Shown one piece after another: positions 33,040 to 46,735 of a stretch of 64,000 bases of DNA; within the stretch, counting starts at the first letter, position 1, and the number at the start of each line of letters is the position of its first letter. Under the pieces are notes generated by a model, which worked only from the letters and a program-made list of their open reading frames with translations, was not told the origin of the DNA and made no database searches. This DNA is from Phlebotomus papatasi (taxonomy: Eukaryota > Arthropoda > Insecta > Diptera > Psychodidae). Location: NCBI RefSeq assembly GCF_024763615.1, contig NC_077222.1:40486001-40550000 (forward strand), written 5' to 3'. Both the position numbers and the translations under genes were made by a program.

Positions 33040-34810
33040 ATCTATGCAATAAATAATATAAGCTACAAGAAAACCAAGTGAGTCCACCGTACATTTGAAA
33101 ATTTGTACCAATTAAAATGCAGTTAAGTGAAGACGATAATATTTAAAAATCTAATGCAACATATATTTTTTTAATTAATATCTTTACAAACATAATGTTT
33201 GAAGATAAGGCTCTAGATTTTATAAAGAAAGAATTGTTGGATATGAGGCGATCTGCGCAAGTATTTTCAAAAATCAGTTGTTTCAGGATATACTGTTTAA
33301 GATGGTATTTTCAAGAAATGGCTAAGTTTTAGCACAAATCTGATGAACACTCTCCTCAAGACTTGAAGATTTGTATGGGTACAAAAGTGTATACGGTGTG
33401 AGACAAAAAGATCACTTACAATGGTTGAGAGTGACACCGGCCCAATCTCCATCGTCGTATTTGATAGTTTGCTATGGGTAATACGCCAAATGGACGACCA
33501 AACAGACAGACAGACACGGCAAACACGATTAATGACAATTGTACCAACCTAATTCGGGATAATTGGCCGCCTATTCACTACTCTTGGCTCAGAAAAACAC
33601 ACAAAAGTCACTTTTTACATCACGATCGCAAAGGTATCACATGTAATGATCCCATTTTTTGTGTTGTCCCCTATACCCCAGCATTGTGACTGTGTTTTTT
33701 TTGTAATCCCTCCAAGTATCCACGATGCGGCAAAACAATTTGATTTGCCATAGTTGGAGTCATTATTTGGTTTAATTCACTTCTTAAAGCCAGTTGCGCT
33801 TTTTGTATACCTCTTCAATCTCTCTCATATCTACTCCAGAGTGTACTTCTTCTGGATTGTTGGCTGGGCTTTTTTCACCATTTGCCCCTTTTTCATGCCG
33901 CTTTGAAGCACTTTTGACTCTTCCCGATGAGTCTACTCCAAGTCAAAAACATTGTTCAAGAGATCGATGAAGATGGAGTTTGGCGTAAGAGGACAGAAAA
34001 GCATACCCAAGCACATGGAGAAAGGAAACATTCCCAAAGAGTTTAGCGTGCGAGATGGCACAAAAAAAAAGAACTATCATGTGGCTTACTATAAAAGTAC
34101 AAAATGTAGATAATTGCCATCATTTGACAAGTTGACAAGTCGTCATCCGACTAGAGGAAGATTATGTGATTAAATCTATGTGATCAGGGATTAATGTTGG
34201 GGGATTCTCGGTTAGTCCGCTTGTGATGGAGGAGAGGGAAACTCTGGCCAATTTAGTATGATCATGGATTATTATGAATTGCATGCTTTGAATCATTTAT
34301 TGCCTTTTTAGCGTATCGGATATTTTGCAGACTTTTCACATTTATAATTAGCTTATTTTGCATTATGCAATGCCATCAGAGTTGAGAACAATTCCCACAC
34401 AAATTTTCCCAGATCAATTTTAAAACTTTAGACAAAGTTAGACAAATTCACAGAAACAAAATCTTTCGAATAAAATTAAATTGGAGTGGGCAAAAATAAT
34501 GATGTTGCAGCCAAATTGTTTAAGGGTAAGAATTGAGAAGACGAGGGACACTGAATTTTCGATAGACCATCAATGAGAACATAATCGTCAGCTTATTTGA
34601 AGAACAAAAAACTGTGGCATCTGACTCAAGATAAGACCGTAGGAATTGCTCAGAGAAAACCTAACCTAACCGTTTTTTTAAGTTCCTGGTGAACAATTTT
34701 ACTAATCATCTAGTGATGATTTTTTGATAGGATTTCTGGAAAAGAAACTACACCCACAAAACATAATAGAAAAACTTTTATAAAAAATTGATATATCTTC
34801 TAAAGACCCT
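33040..34810. other. Intergenic; balanced island ~33380-34300
   Basis: No gene is recognised. A short CAGACAGACAGACACGG run lies near 33503. The balanced block is repeat-free and could be regulatory. Confidence 0.4.
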
Positions 34811-34812
34811 TA

Positions 34813-34922
34813 TGGTGTCTACACACTAGAAAAAATTACGTCCATATTGAAGTAAATTCCCTACGCCTACGTTGGAAACACTCTTCAATATGGACATAAA
34901 TTTCTCTAGTGTGTAGAGGCCA
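34813..34922. mobile_element. 110-bp foldback element, CTACACACTA family, copy 2
   Basis: The left GTGTCTACACACTAGAAAAA and right AATTTCTCTAGTGTGTAGAG arms pair, as do TCCATATTGAAG and CTTCAATATGGA within. Remnants of the same end (..TGTGTAGAGGTC) are seen near 35056 and 57167. Confidence 0.75.
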
Positions 34923-34925
34923 TTA

Positions 34926-37107
34926 CACATTTACAGCAATTTTAAAAGCTGCATTTTTGACAGAATTTTGACGTTTCCACCTATAGCAGTGCAGAAATTT
35001 TCATTCAAAAATTTTCGAACAATTCAAAAATTTTTAACAAAAAATTCTCTCAATGTGTAGAGGTCTTAAGAAAAATATTTTAAAAAGAAGGGCTAAAGTT
35101 CTTATATACTTTCTTTATTTCCTATTCTGTTTTGTCCTAAGAGGTTTTAACGTTCTAACTTCTAACTTCTAACGTTAATTTAATATAGGATTTAAGTTAG
35201 TAAAGTTACGTAATTTTAGTAAAATGCGAAATATACGTTTTTCTTTCAGTAAAGTTTCCAATTTGCTAATTAAATACCACTAGGTACTTGGAAAATATCG
35301 GATCTCAAAATTTTCAGCATGTCCCATATTGCCTAATGAATTTTCTATATTGTAAATCGCTTACATTAAATTTTAAAACAGTCACTAGTCTAACTTTTAG
35401 GCAGCTATATAATCTAAATCTAAATTTTTATTTTTAACTCCGACAATTTTGGTAAATTATTCCACCAAAATTTTTCATAAATTTAACTTTTATTGATTTT
35501 ATTAACCAAAAACCTGCATTGAAAATTGGTATTAATGAGGCTTCTCATTCTCTCTCTCGCCCACAGAAATAATTCATAAAACCAAAAATGGTAAAAATTG
35601 TATGAATCCCAATAATGTTATTTTTTTTTCAATGGAAACAGAAGCAAATATTAATGAGAGAAAATTAACCCCAAAAATACAATGACGGTAGAGCCAGGGG
35701 GTGAAATCATTAACAATTCAATTCCAATCAAAAATCAAAACTTCATATGAATTGGGTTGGAAAATGTTATTGTAGAGGGGTAGCATTTATTGCGTTTCAC
35801 AGTGAATAAAACCGTCAATTATTTATAATGTAATCGACTAATATTAAACATTTCACTAATGTCACAAATTATGACATTTTGCAATAATATGCAAAACCAA
35901 AATTTATTTTATCGCTTCGCTACCACTTTGTGTTCATCCTCCAACATCACCCTTTACCCCCCTCAGTGTCATTGGCTTGTGAGATCATTTTCCGCCATCA
36001 ACCCCAAAAAACAATCGAAGGGAGGTGTAGGTGGGGTTGGTATCTGCAAAAATATCCAATTGACACTGGAGAATATGTGCGACATTTATGAGAGGGCGGT
36101 TAGAGCAAGTGGCATTGATGGGCAAATGAGGAGGAAATGCATAGACAAAATGCATTCAAATATATGTGATTTTCCGAGAGAAAATGTCGATCAGCAAATT
36201 TATTAATTTGTCCCATGAAGAGTGTGAATGGGCTGTTTGAAAAAAAGTCACGATTCCCTTAATTGGACTGCCATACACATGGCACTTTGACACCCATCTC
36301 GACATGAGACCGAAAGAGATCATGGTGGTGGCAAACAACACTAATTTTGGTATCATTTTTGTGTCAGGTCGATTATATTAAATGAGGTGTTGACGATAAT
36401 GGACACCCCGACACTCCAATCCATTGGACGAGTCTTTCCCGATTTTGTCAATTAAGGCAAAAATCAACCACACCATCAACAACGATGTCTGTATCACCTG
36501 CCCACAAACTGAACCCCACTGCCGAGTTCTGCGACATTGCAAGTAACAAACGATGCAGTGAATAAATAAATTAACCATTTTAGCCACTCCCGCCACACCA
36601 TTGAATTGTAAACTCACCAACTTTCTCCTCAGAATTCGGACTGGACACATCAAAAGTTCTGATCCTTAAATTTTAATATTTAACCGAATTTTTTTGTCAC
36701 TCTTATTTCGCAGAAAAAACTATAATCCCTCAATATCTTAATAATGATGTCTAGATCTAGAAATTTGTACTGCTTACAACCCAAGGATAGAAAATCGATG
36801 TTAGCAACCCCAAATATTACGTCTGACTGTTCATCATTATACCGTTTAGAGACATAACAGAAGCATTAAGGGGTTACGTGGGTCAAAAAGACTGAAAAAC
36901 ACCATAATTTCTGTAAAGTTTTTTTAATATAATAAATTTTAATTTTTTATTTATCTTTTTAAGCTTACAAAAGTACAACATTAAAACTATATTTTCTGGA
37001 TTTTTCATTAAAAAATCTTAAATATTCAGACGTTGGGCCTTGATTTTTGCAGACCTTTTTTGAAAAAAAAAAAACATACTTGTCAGTGGACACAATTTCT
37101 TAGAGTA
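34926..37107. other. Intergenic; balanced island ~35550-36650
   Basis: 35550-36650 is balanced. A 115-aa frame (35859-36206, +) and minus-strand frames overlap there without known domains. The rest is AT-rich. Confidence 0.4.
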
Positions 37108-37109
37108 TA

Positions 37110-38328
37110 GGGTAAAGTAAAAAGTGGAAAGCGAGACAGTTTGGAAAGTGGAACCAAGCGGTGTGGAATATGAGACACCTCCCTAAAACTTGATAATAAA
37201 TCAATTAAATTTTTCAATTTTCGATAAAAAGATTATTAAACCTAATTTTGTGATTATTTGAGAAGTTAAAAATGCAGAAGTCGTTATTAAACAATGAAAA
37301 TGTGACTTGCAAGAAGAATTTAAAAAATGTATTGCATGCGTGATATTCATAACCTTGACACGGTTAATTGTCATTTTCTCTGTTTCTTATGGAAGTTGCT
37401 AGGAAAATATCAAAGCATTTTGTTTGATTTTTCGGCATAATTTGTAAAATATTATTAAGTCCGTAGTGAAAATCGAAGGACATACATCTATTTAAAATGT
37501 GAATAAAAAATATATATTACATTTAAAAAGGATAGAAAAGTGATTTAATTTCGTGTTGCTTTAAAAACAAGTTTTATGAAATCTTGGACAAGTTGATTTC
37601 ATTAATGAATTTGGTGGTTTTGTGCAGTGAAATCATGTTAACTATCAACAAGGAAGACAAGGATCCTTAAGTATCCGGAAAAATAGTTGCAACAACAGTT
37701 AGATAAGGATAAAATCTCCTGGAGAAAAGCTGCCAAGATTTTCAGATTCCGAAGACCACTTTTTCTGACAAAGGTGGTAGTAAAAACCGCAAAGTATCGC
37801 AGAACTCCCAAAGCAAGTGGCAAAGGACCTGGGCGCATTGGGTATTGAAGTGTGCTAAAAAGTTGCATCCGCTTTAAAGCTGTAACTGCTGAACAGCGCG
37901 GGGCGTCTATGTGAAATTTACAGAACCTCCTTTTGGTTGGACGTCCAGAAAGTTCTTAATAATTAGGATTCCTCAAGTGTTACCCGGACATAAAGCAGGG
38001 ATTAACATAACCATCCAATGTGCAAGTATACGCAGAAAACCCCCAACAATTGATTTTCTATATCACTATGTGCGTGCATCTTTCCAAAAGTTTTTGTTCC
38101 ACTTTCCAAAATGTTGTCCATCTTTTCAAAATGTATTGTTTTCCAATTTGATTGAATATTCTAATTAATTGGTTGAAAATTCTAATAAAAACTGTTAAAA
38201 TTCTGTTAGAATATTTCACAAGGAATCTCATGATACAAATTAAATGAAAATGATAAATATTTATTCGGCTTAAAAATACATTTAAAATTGAAGTTTTTCT
38301 TAAGTGTCTCCCTTTCCACAATTCACCC
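37110..38328. mobile_element. 1219-bp TA-flanked pogo-like DNA transposon relic
   Basis: The left end is GGGTAAAGTAAAAAGTGG and the right end ..GTCTCCCTTTCCACAATTCACCC, an imperfect inverse, both next to TA. GTGGAAAGCGAGAC near the left pairs with GTCTCCCTTTCCAC near the right. The centre holds a broken transposase (37669-38045). Confidence 0.7.
37669..38045 (+). pseudogene. Pogo/Tigger-like transposase fragment (N-terminal region)
   Basis: The frame from 37669 reads KYPEK, a stop, LQQQLDKDK, then ISWRKAAKIF and, about 15 residues on, KYRRTPKASGKGPGR. This fits the psq-type helix-turn-helix of pogo-like transposases (YPEE.LQ.A..AV+.G..S.RKAAK.(F/Y)G(V/I)P..TL.....K). Further on, from about 37970, another frame gives GFLKCYPDIKQGLT and, after a stop, PSNVQVY. 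These resemble the end of the CENP-B-type HTH (W...FL+RHP.(L/I)..R.P.N). The DDE catalytic domain is missing and there are several stops and frame shifts. The family reading is from memory but involves two separate conserved blocks in the right order. Confidence 0.7.
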
Positions 38329-38330
38329 TA

Positions 38331-39541
38331 TTCATCTGAGGTTAAAAAAAAACTAAATATTTCCTGTTAGCTGATGAATTAATCTCGTGCTTGATCGCTA
38401 CATTATTTAAAAAATGAAATTTAGATTTTTGGTAAAATTTTATACAAAAAATACAATATTTCAAAACCAAACAGATGGATAGTCCAGATTGGTGTGGGCT
38501 ACAGAGACTTTATTATTTAAATTCAATTGGAGAGTGCATTAACAGAGAACTAATTAAAATGCATTAAAGCTGTATTTTCACATTAACCCACCCACCTGAA
38601 ATTGCAAATCCGCGACATTAATGTTTCATTTGCCGGATGCAGTTCTGAGGGTGGCTTTCCCCATTGTTCAGTTCGGTGAGTGGATGGCATCGATGATTGC
38701 TACTATATCATTGAGAATCAGGAGAATGATTTATCTTTAGAGTCTACGTCTGTGGGTGGTTAATTTGGCACTGAACAATTTCTCTATTCTAACATAGACC
38801 CATAGTCAAATTTGAGGTTGGTAGCGTGCCAATTGATTTTCGGTACAGGAAATTTATTCAAAATGAACCTAAAATGGTTTAAAATTGATAATTAACCCTT
38901 TTTAGGCAATTGTTGAACATAATTAACCTTCGCAAAGTAGCACAAAACAAACTGTTGCCCCCGATAAGGTAGTTTGCAAAACTAAAGTGTAATAATAGCT
39001 TAAATTTAAATTTGACAGAAATTTTATTGGCATTTTGTCGGGACGATTAACCACAATTGGGTTGTACGAAAAGAAGTATCAGATGTATTTTCAACAAATA
39101 TTAAAAACTAACATAATATAAGTACAAGCATACATGCTAGTTGGAAAAATCATTATAACGAATTAAAATACCAGTCACTATCTATTCAAAGCAAATATAA
39201 TGCAATTTTTTCAGAAAAAATGAAATTCTACTTTAAAAAAACGGTTAAATGTATATTAATCAAATTATTAAAATTAAGGGTTGCCGTCAAGGTAATGGTA
39301 AAACTAATCGATTTTTTTCTTCACCATTACTTTTTAATGTGTTCATTTCATACAATATTTAATTTAAATAATAATACTGTTCATCAATAAAAACAAGAGA
39401 CACATATCAGGATAATTTTCCGTTTTAAACAATTTACTTTTTTACAGAATCTTTTAAAACCTTTTAGTCTTGACCAAAAACTAAAATAAGTTGGAAAAAA
39501 TTTGTATAAAAAGGTTTGACTTTTTATCTTAATATATCCAG
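38331..39541. other. Intergenic, mostly AT-rich
   Basis: A short balanced patch lies at 38590-38830. Nothing coding was recognised. Confidence 0.5.
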
Positions 39542-39543
39542 TA

Positions 39544-39759
39544 GGGGAATGTTGGCATGGTTCTCACACAGTGAACCTTCAAACAACGCAAATTTTCTCT
39601 TTGTTTGCAAAGATCTAGTTCGTCAATTCTTAGCCATAAGATAGACAATTATTAAGCTCATGAGACGAGATGAGAAATTTTAAGTCAGCTCTTTGCAAAC
39701 AAAGAGAAAATTCACATCATTTGAAGGTTCACTCTGTGCGAACGATGCCTACATTCCCC
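39544..39759. mobile_element. 216-bp TA-flanked MITE, GGCATGGTTC family, copy 1
   Basis: The left end is GGGGAATGTTGGCATGGTTC and the right end its inverse GAACGATGCCTACATTCCCC. The inner arms TTTCTCTTTGTTTGCAAAG and CTTTGCAAACAAAGAG also pair. A same-orientation copy lies at 49103-49316. Confidence 0.85.
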
Positions 39760-39761
39760 TA

Positions 39762-42700
39762 TATCCTTCAGATCAGAAAAATTTCAAGAAATCAAAATTT
39801 TCACCCATTTCTTTTTCAAAATTATTTGGTCCATTCCACTATTTCTCACTCTTCTGTTTTTAAGAATTACAACAAATTCAAATGAGACTTCTGATCAAAA
39901 GAATGGAATAAGAATATGCAGAACATCTCAGAAAGAAAAGAATATAAATTTCCATTTTATGAAATTGTCCTGATTTAGAAAGTATGCCGTATTACTACCA
40001 AGTCAAATCCGAAAATTTAAAAAGTCTCATATTTGTTTATCGTTATATCCCTTACAGCAAACATTATAGAGAAGTAGTGATGGAATAAAAAGGAAACGTC
40101 TACAGGTAATGGGAAGTGTAATGGGAAGGATTACCGAAAACCCTAAGTCGATAATTCTAACCAAATGGTCTTTAGATGATAAAAGATTAAGGGAAAATCG
40201 AACAAAGTTCAGCAAGAAGTTTCTGTAAACTTCACAATTACGCTAAATTTTTTCTAAATATTTCGAAGGTTTAGAGTAAGTTTATATTTGATCAAGACTT
40301 GAAAAACCTTTGTATTACTGTTTTTCAAACCCTTTTATTGAAGAAACTTAAACCTGCATTTCTTTGTTATTGAAATTTTCGGAATTTCTATTTTTAAAAT
40401 AGTTATGATCAATTTTAGATCAATGATTTCAAAAATTTAAATTTTTGCTCGACACTTATTTAACTGCAATTTTGAAAACCACATTTTGGAATAGGTTCGT
40501 GAGAGTCGTTTTGGATCTTTGGTCCGAATTTCAACAAAAACAAAATTTAAAAGTCCCTAATTGGCAATCATTTATCACTTCAGAAGTATATGATCATGAT
40601 CATTGCAATTTTTCTCAACGCTCCTGAGATTTCCAAAGAACATGCAAAAAGGCTAAATCATTGTAATTCACCGACCCAAGACAAATTTCACAGAGGCATG
40701 AATGGAGTGATGAAAAAAAATTGATGAAAGACATAATGACATGCGGGAGACAATTTAACAATCTCGCTAATTTGACATAATGTGGTCTATTTTGACAGGC
40801 GGGAGATGCCTCCTATTATTTATACAACAACACCCTGGTCTCTTTTTGCGGCGGCAAAAATACTAAAATTACATAATGACGACGACTTGATGATGAGAAT
40901 CAATTTTCATGTCTTTTGCACTTCCCCGATGATGACTGCTCGACGGATGTGGCTCAATGTGCGTGCTGAAAAATGCCGTGATCCGCGTGAGTCAACTTCT
41001 GACGAGTCCTTTAGTAGCATTCATTCATTGTGTCACCCTCAAGAGTGTGACCAAATTCTGAGGTTAATGCACTAGTGAGTTGATTAATTGTAAGACTAAC
41101 ATGTGGGAGGCCCTTTACTGTCTATAGATGCCCTTTCTATATATCGAAACCACAGACATTGACCCTCTGTTTCAATGTGGTTTGCGTTAACCCTCCCTTT
41201 TTCGATGCTTCTGCGGTCTCAATTACTAAATTGGTTGTCTGATGAGATGGACACTTAAACTTAAACTTAAGGATCTTGTTTTTTTCATATCCGTCTAATC
41301 AACTAAATACAAAAGAAGAAAATTCTCACCCATCAACAACAGCCAGAAACATTCATCCCTGAAAGATCACGTGTTGGGGGCGGTGAAGAACGTGACGCAG
41401 TTTTACTTAACCGAAAAGTAATGATTATATACGCTAACGATGATGACGATTAAGGATAACGACCATTGCGTTCCCTGACTCTGATTCCTTCTCATTTTAA
41501 CATCCAATTTTCCCACAGACTTTTCTCCTTTGGCCCTAGAAAGTGAAACTTGCCAACTTGCCCATTTATCAGGAGGTGCAAAAGAAGAATTCCAAGCTGG
41601 TGGAATTAATTGATATTTTATTGGAGTCTCAATTGGCTTGAATAAATTATTTGGGGCACACGTCGCAACGGCAATTCTTCCACCCACCCAAATTGAGTAT
41701 CCTTGAAACTCGCCCTTGGAGAAGAAATTGACTAAAGTGGAGGAGGTTCTAATTGTCAGGATGGAACGAAATCGATACCAAACCAATAATTTACGATTTT
41801 TCCTCCAAGAATCCATTTGGTCAGTGTTTATTTCGCTTTTATGCAAACACCACGCGTGTTTCATATGGTAATTAGTCATTTTAATAAGGTGTTTGACTTA
41901 TTATTTTTTTTTCATAGTATACAAGAACCCCCACAAATTGGTGTTTTGCAATTCTTTAGGAGAAATATTTTTCGTGCTCACATAACCATTTTTCTATTGT
42001 ACGCTGGTGATACTCTCCATCACCAATTTGTTTTTTTCCTATTTTTCGCCAAGCACCCTCCTTCCTGGCAAACTGACCGCCCATCAAGGGGTTGCAAACT
42101 TATAGATACGTTTATGAAATATATATGCTTTTATTCAAAATTAAGTGATGAGCACAAAAATTTCGAATTGTTTTTAAATTCAACCTTTACGGAAGAACTA
42201 TTTTGATTTTTTTTCAGATTTAGGAAATACGCTATTTTAAATACACCATCTTATTTTTTTACAATTTTATGATCAGAAAATAAATACTCCTACTTTGATA
42301 TAACTTTTTTTATTTTAATTTTCCTTTTTTAAACTTAAATTAAATCCTATTTTAAACTCCTCTTTTAGACCGAACTATATAAATTATGGTTCTTTAACCT
42401 TTTAATTTCAACAATTCAATTATGAATTTTTATAAAAAAAATCTTCCCATATTTTCTTTTGTTACTTCTCAGCCTCTATATCTGAGAATTATAGACTGAA
42501 CTTTGGTTTTTAAATTTAAATTATAGTGTTTACACATAATTTTAAAAGTTTTAATCAAACATTACGAATAAGATACGAACATTTAACTTCCATATGGTAA
42601 ATTTTGGAATTTCGGAAAACTAATCCTCATATTCGACTTTGATAATCTTGTAACAATTAAGTAAATTACTTTAGACTATTTAATCGATATTTTATCAAGT

Positions 42701-45700
42701 GTTTCATCAAATTTTAAAAGAGTCGCTCGAGGTAAATTCGTTTGTCCAGAATTCCTCGTTATCCCGTATTTCAAACCTTTACCATGATTCGGCTATTAAC
42801 TGAACTTGCTCCATCTTACAGTTTTATTAAGATCAAAATCTCTGCACACATCGTATATTAGTTAGAATATTTACAAAAGTTTGAACGTATTTGAAAAATT
42901 TCTTTCCTACAAGTCTAAATTGAATATACATCACCTGAAAAAAAGTGTACCTAAAGTAGAATAGCCTAATGCAGAGTCTGATCCAAACGAAAAAATTTCT
43001 TATTTTTGCACAACTCTAATAAACTCTAATAGATTTATCAATGATATTTGAATCGATTTTTAACATACTTTAGGGTAGCTGGTGCAAAATGAAACAAATC
43101 AAAAACCTCATAATTTGATAACTTCCAAAAATACAGAGATGATTTTAGAACATAAAGAAGACATTTAGTTTTCAAATTGTCTTCCAACTATTTTAAATTA
43201 CTTTCAAATCAATAAGATCGTAATTGTGTTACCTTTTCCAATAAAGTGGTCCTTTACAATAAAATTCTTCTAAGATTCCACTTCTAAGTTTACTTAGAAT
43301 ATATCCAGATGTGACATCGTGGTAACAGAAGCTCCTCCATTATTTTACCTTTCAAGATCACTGGATATTCGAGTATCTATCTTGAAGATTTATCTTGTCA
43401 CTAAACCTTGCCATATACAGATTCACAGGAAAATCCTAGATTACATCAGAATTACAATCCTTCTTGTCCCACATTGCCCACAATTTCCACCTCAGTTTTA
43501 TTCGATCTTCAATACGAAAGTAAATTTGGAAATTTCCTGGTCCATATTCGATACTTTTTTCTCAATTTTACAAATTTTCACGAAAGAAAATATTGAAGTA
43601 ATTGTTTTATTCACAGCACAATTTATTTGGCAACTGATTTTTCCGTGAACTTGATTTAAGAATTTAAAACAGTGCCAGGAACTAAATTTACATCATTAGC
43701 TTTAAAATTAATTACATTTCAGTTAAAGTTACTAAAGTTACTGGTAGCAAAACCGAGATTTGACCCTTAAACTTTCTTCTCTAAAATATTTCAAAGAAAT
43801 TTGGAAAAACAAGAGAAATAACCAACAACTCTTTGTACGACCATCCCCTCAACTTTTGCTCAGTCAACTCTTCATCTGGGAGGAAACCAACCCTCCAACC
43901 CCCAAGAGTTGCCCATGAGAAGAGTATAGAAAAAAAGGGAAGTGGTGCGTTATTATTCTCTTCGTCCGCGCGAGGCACCATTTTGAATCATTTAATTTTT
44001 GAAATTTTTATGTGAACCAATTATGGAAGATTTATGACACCATCAAAACAAGAGCCACACCATCGTGCTTCCAAGTATATGCAGAATATATGATGAGGCT
44101 CTCCAAAATAAGGTATTTGCTGGTGTGGACTTCTCTGCAAAATTTGTGGTGGAAGAAAAAAACTACCCTCTTCCATGTGCCGGGGATTTTTTTTCTGGGA
44201 CCAAAAATAAGAGGGTTTCGGACTGATGGAAAGGGTGGAGTTTACATAGAAGTGATTTCCTGCTGGTAACGCTTTTCAACACGCCATTTAAGAATTTTCC
44301 TCTTGAGCTTTTTCACTTCATATATGTATATAATATAGGACTTTTTTCTCGAGAAGGCCCTTCTTTGAGCTACGAGACGCCATTGCCTGTTTTTTTTTAT
44401 AATCGATCCTCCATTCACTTAACTTTATGAAGAGTCCATGTTGTTAGGAAAAGACACACACTCTAAAGAGAAATCGACCATGCAACTCTATAAACATTAC
44501 CAATGGTTCCAGCAGACGTGGAAATTAAATTTTAACTTAATTACAAGTTAAGAGTCTCGAATGCGCGGATATTTGGGAAAATATGAAATTACACTCCTTG
44601 GCATCTGACTATCATGGTGCTTCGAGCGCTCACCATGGGGCATGTCGAACATTTTGGGTTTTAAAGCTGGTTATTAAAAGTTCGTCTGGCGTTCCTCACT
44701 CACAGTGATCCCCATTGCAAACATGGGGTCGCAAGTGGGGTGAGAAAGAGATCTCTTGGGCAAGGGACTGCCCTCTAAACTTAGGACAGACTAAAAAGAG
44801 AAACTGACGTCGAAGTAAACAAATAATAAGCGAAAAGCGTTTAATTTTGCCTTTAAGAACAGACAGGAGCAACAATGTTCCCAAAGCAAGAGATTCATTG
44901 CCTTTTGCCGCCGAATAAGAATTTTTATCTCACTCTCTGAGCGGATGGAGAGGTGAACCATAAAATAATACATAATTGCATGTGATTATAGTATTATTAC
45001 AATTATACGTCTTCTAAATACAACTGCAACATCTCATGGGTGAAATCTCTTGCGCGGAATCATCGTGGAAATTGCGAGGAAGACGGAAGAAACGATTATT
45101 TTTCGGTATAATTGCTTCACCGTGGATTTTGTATTTTCTCTTTTTTTGCTAATTTCATTGAATCACCAGTGATCGTTTTTTGCAATCCATCGGATGTGGC
45201 CCTTTGCGGATGAAGAACGATTCTTTCCGGCGATTAAAATAAGAGATATTTTCGCAAATTGTTCCTAAGTTAATCACATCTTTAAGGGCAATTTTAAATT
45301 CCATTCTCAGCTATCATATCGATAATAATGTTTTTTAATCCCAAAATAGAAATGTGAAGAACTTTTAGTTCAATTCATTCGAATAAAGGAGCGGTAACAT
45401 CTCGAACTTCCCGAAAATTATTTAAATAATTTACAATGTTTTGAAGTGGCTTCAGTAAGATCTATTATATTATAATAAAAAATATATTAAAATTGAATTA
45501 CTGAAAGTAAGAACCTGGGCCTGAACCTGATTTTTCAATAATATAATCTATTCTAAATACGTAAGCATTAAGCTATAAAATGTTTAAAAAACTGTCTAAT
45601 AAATTTCCATATCGAAGTAGAAACCCTCCAATCATCCAAAATTGCAAAGAAAAATAAATTTGAAAAAATTATATATCGAATGTCTTTTAAACGATTTTTA

Positions 45701-46418
45701 AAAATTGCACCGCTTTTAAATCATTTTAAGTGAAGACCAAAAAATATTCCAACGACTCGTTTTAGAGATAGATTAGAGATACTTGCGTCTTAAAACATTT
45801 TCCCCATAGTGATAATATTTGACAAAGGAACTTCAGAAAGGAAAATCTATCTTGAAACGGTCACTAATTCAACATTTTGAATAATATTGTTAAGCTAAGT
45901 TAGACTTAAACCTAATTATTTTTTAATTCGTATTTTTTTGCTCGAATTAAGAGGTTTCACGAAATTTGTAACATCGGCCTGTATTATCTTGAAAATTATT
46001 GTTGGATTTGGAAAATTTTTGGCTTGTCATATCTTGGTTTCTTTTCATAATATACTTGTTATGGCAAAGTTTCTGATCTGCATGGTTTTTGGAAATATAA
46101 AATTTAAGGACGAGAAATATTTCGTAAATTTTTACACAGCCAGTACCCAAGAAAAGCAGCTAGAATTATTTGGCTTTTACGAATTACAGACACAGAGCCA
46201 AGGTCAGCCAAATAACTTTATTTCTCTGATTTCTTATCAATTAAGATTTTTGAAAAAATGTAACTCGAATAAATGTAAATATTAAGATAAAATTATTTAT
46301 TTAGTTATCAAAATCCATAAAAAATTGCTTCTTATATAAGATTTCGAGACCCTTAAGAACTAGGCTAAACTCAAGGTGCCTGAACAAGCCCGTCTTCCCT
46401 CTCATAGACAATTTACAA
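39762..46418. other. Intergenic; balanced islands ~40600-42110, 43780-44280, 44560-45240
   Basis: No gene is supported. The longest frame (158 aa, 41403-41879, minus) lies in a balanced island but shows no domain, signal peptide or splice context I can recognise. The islands contain no transposon ends; the spaces between them are AT-rich. Confidence 0.4.
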
Positions 46419-46641
46419 ATCTGAAGGCAAATTATTGAAATCGTTCTCGCACCCGCCAGTTCTTTAGATGCCGAAAGAAATCCACTCGTACACTCGGAAG
46501 ATTCAAATCCTTTTGTAATTACTTCTTTATAATATGAAGTGCTGCAAGTACTCAAGAATCCTCGGGGTGTGCGAGTGGATTCCTCTCGGCCACTAAAAAG
46601 CTGACGGGTGCGATTATGATTTCAATAATTTGCCCTCTGAT
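46419..46641. mobile_element. ~223-bp foldback element
   Basis: The left arm (GAAGGCAAATTATTGAAATC, then CTCGCACCCG) pairs with the right arm (GACGGGTGCGATTATGATTT, then CAATAATTTGCCCTC). The arms extend through AATCCACTCG..CACTCGG / its inverse, with ~50 bases of loop. No relative was found elsewhere in the window. Confidence 0.65.
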
Positions 46642-46735
46642 CTGATACATTTTTATCTATTTATTGAACGAAAATTAAGAAAAAAATAAATCGTTTGATG
46701 ATAAATAAAGATGGTTCATAACATGAGTTTACCTA

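Noticed and set aside
33388..33395. GTATACG near 33388 and 38026 as further miR-iab-4 sites
   Set aside because: They lack the terminal A of the 8-mer and lie far outside any plausible hth 3'UTR; 7-mers at this frequency are expected by chance.
36860..37108. Possible further MITE just left of the 37.1-kb element
   Set aside because: GGGGTTACGTGGGTCAAA looks like an end, but I could not find a matching inverse partner.
41403..41879. 158-aa open frame on the minus strand, the longest in the window
   Set aside because: No recognisable domain, signal or splice context. It lies in a balanced island where chance frames are longer, and an overlapping + strand frame of similar length follows.
43070..43110. 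GGGTAGCTGGTGCAAAATG as another transposon end
   Set aside because: No inverse partner was found within 2 kb.
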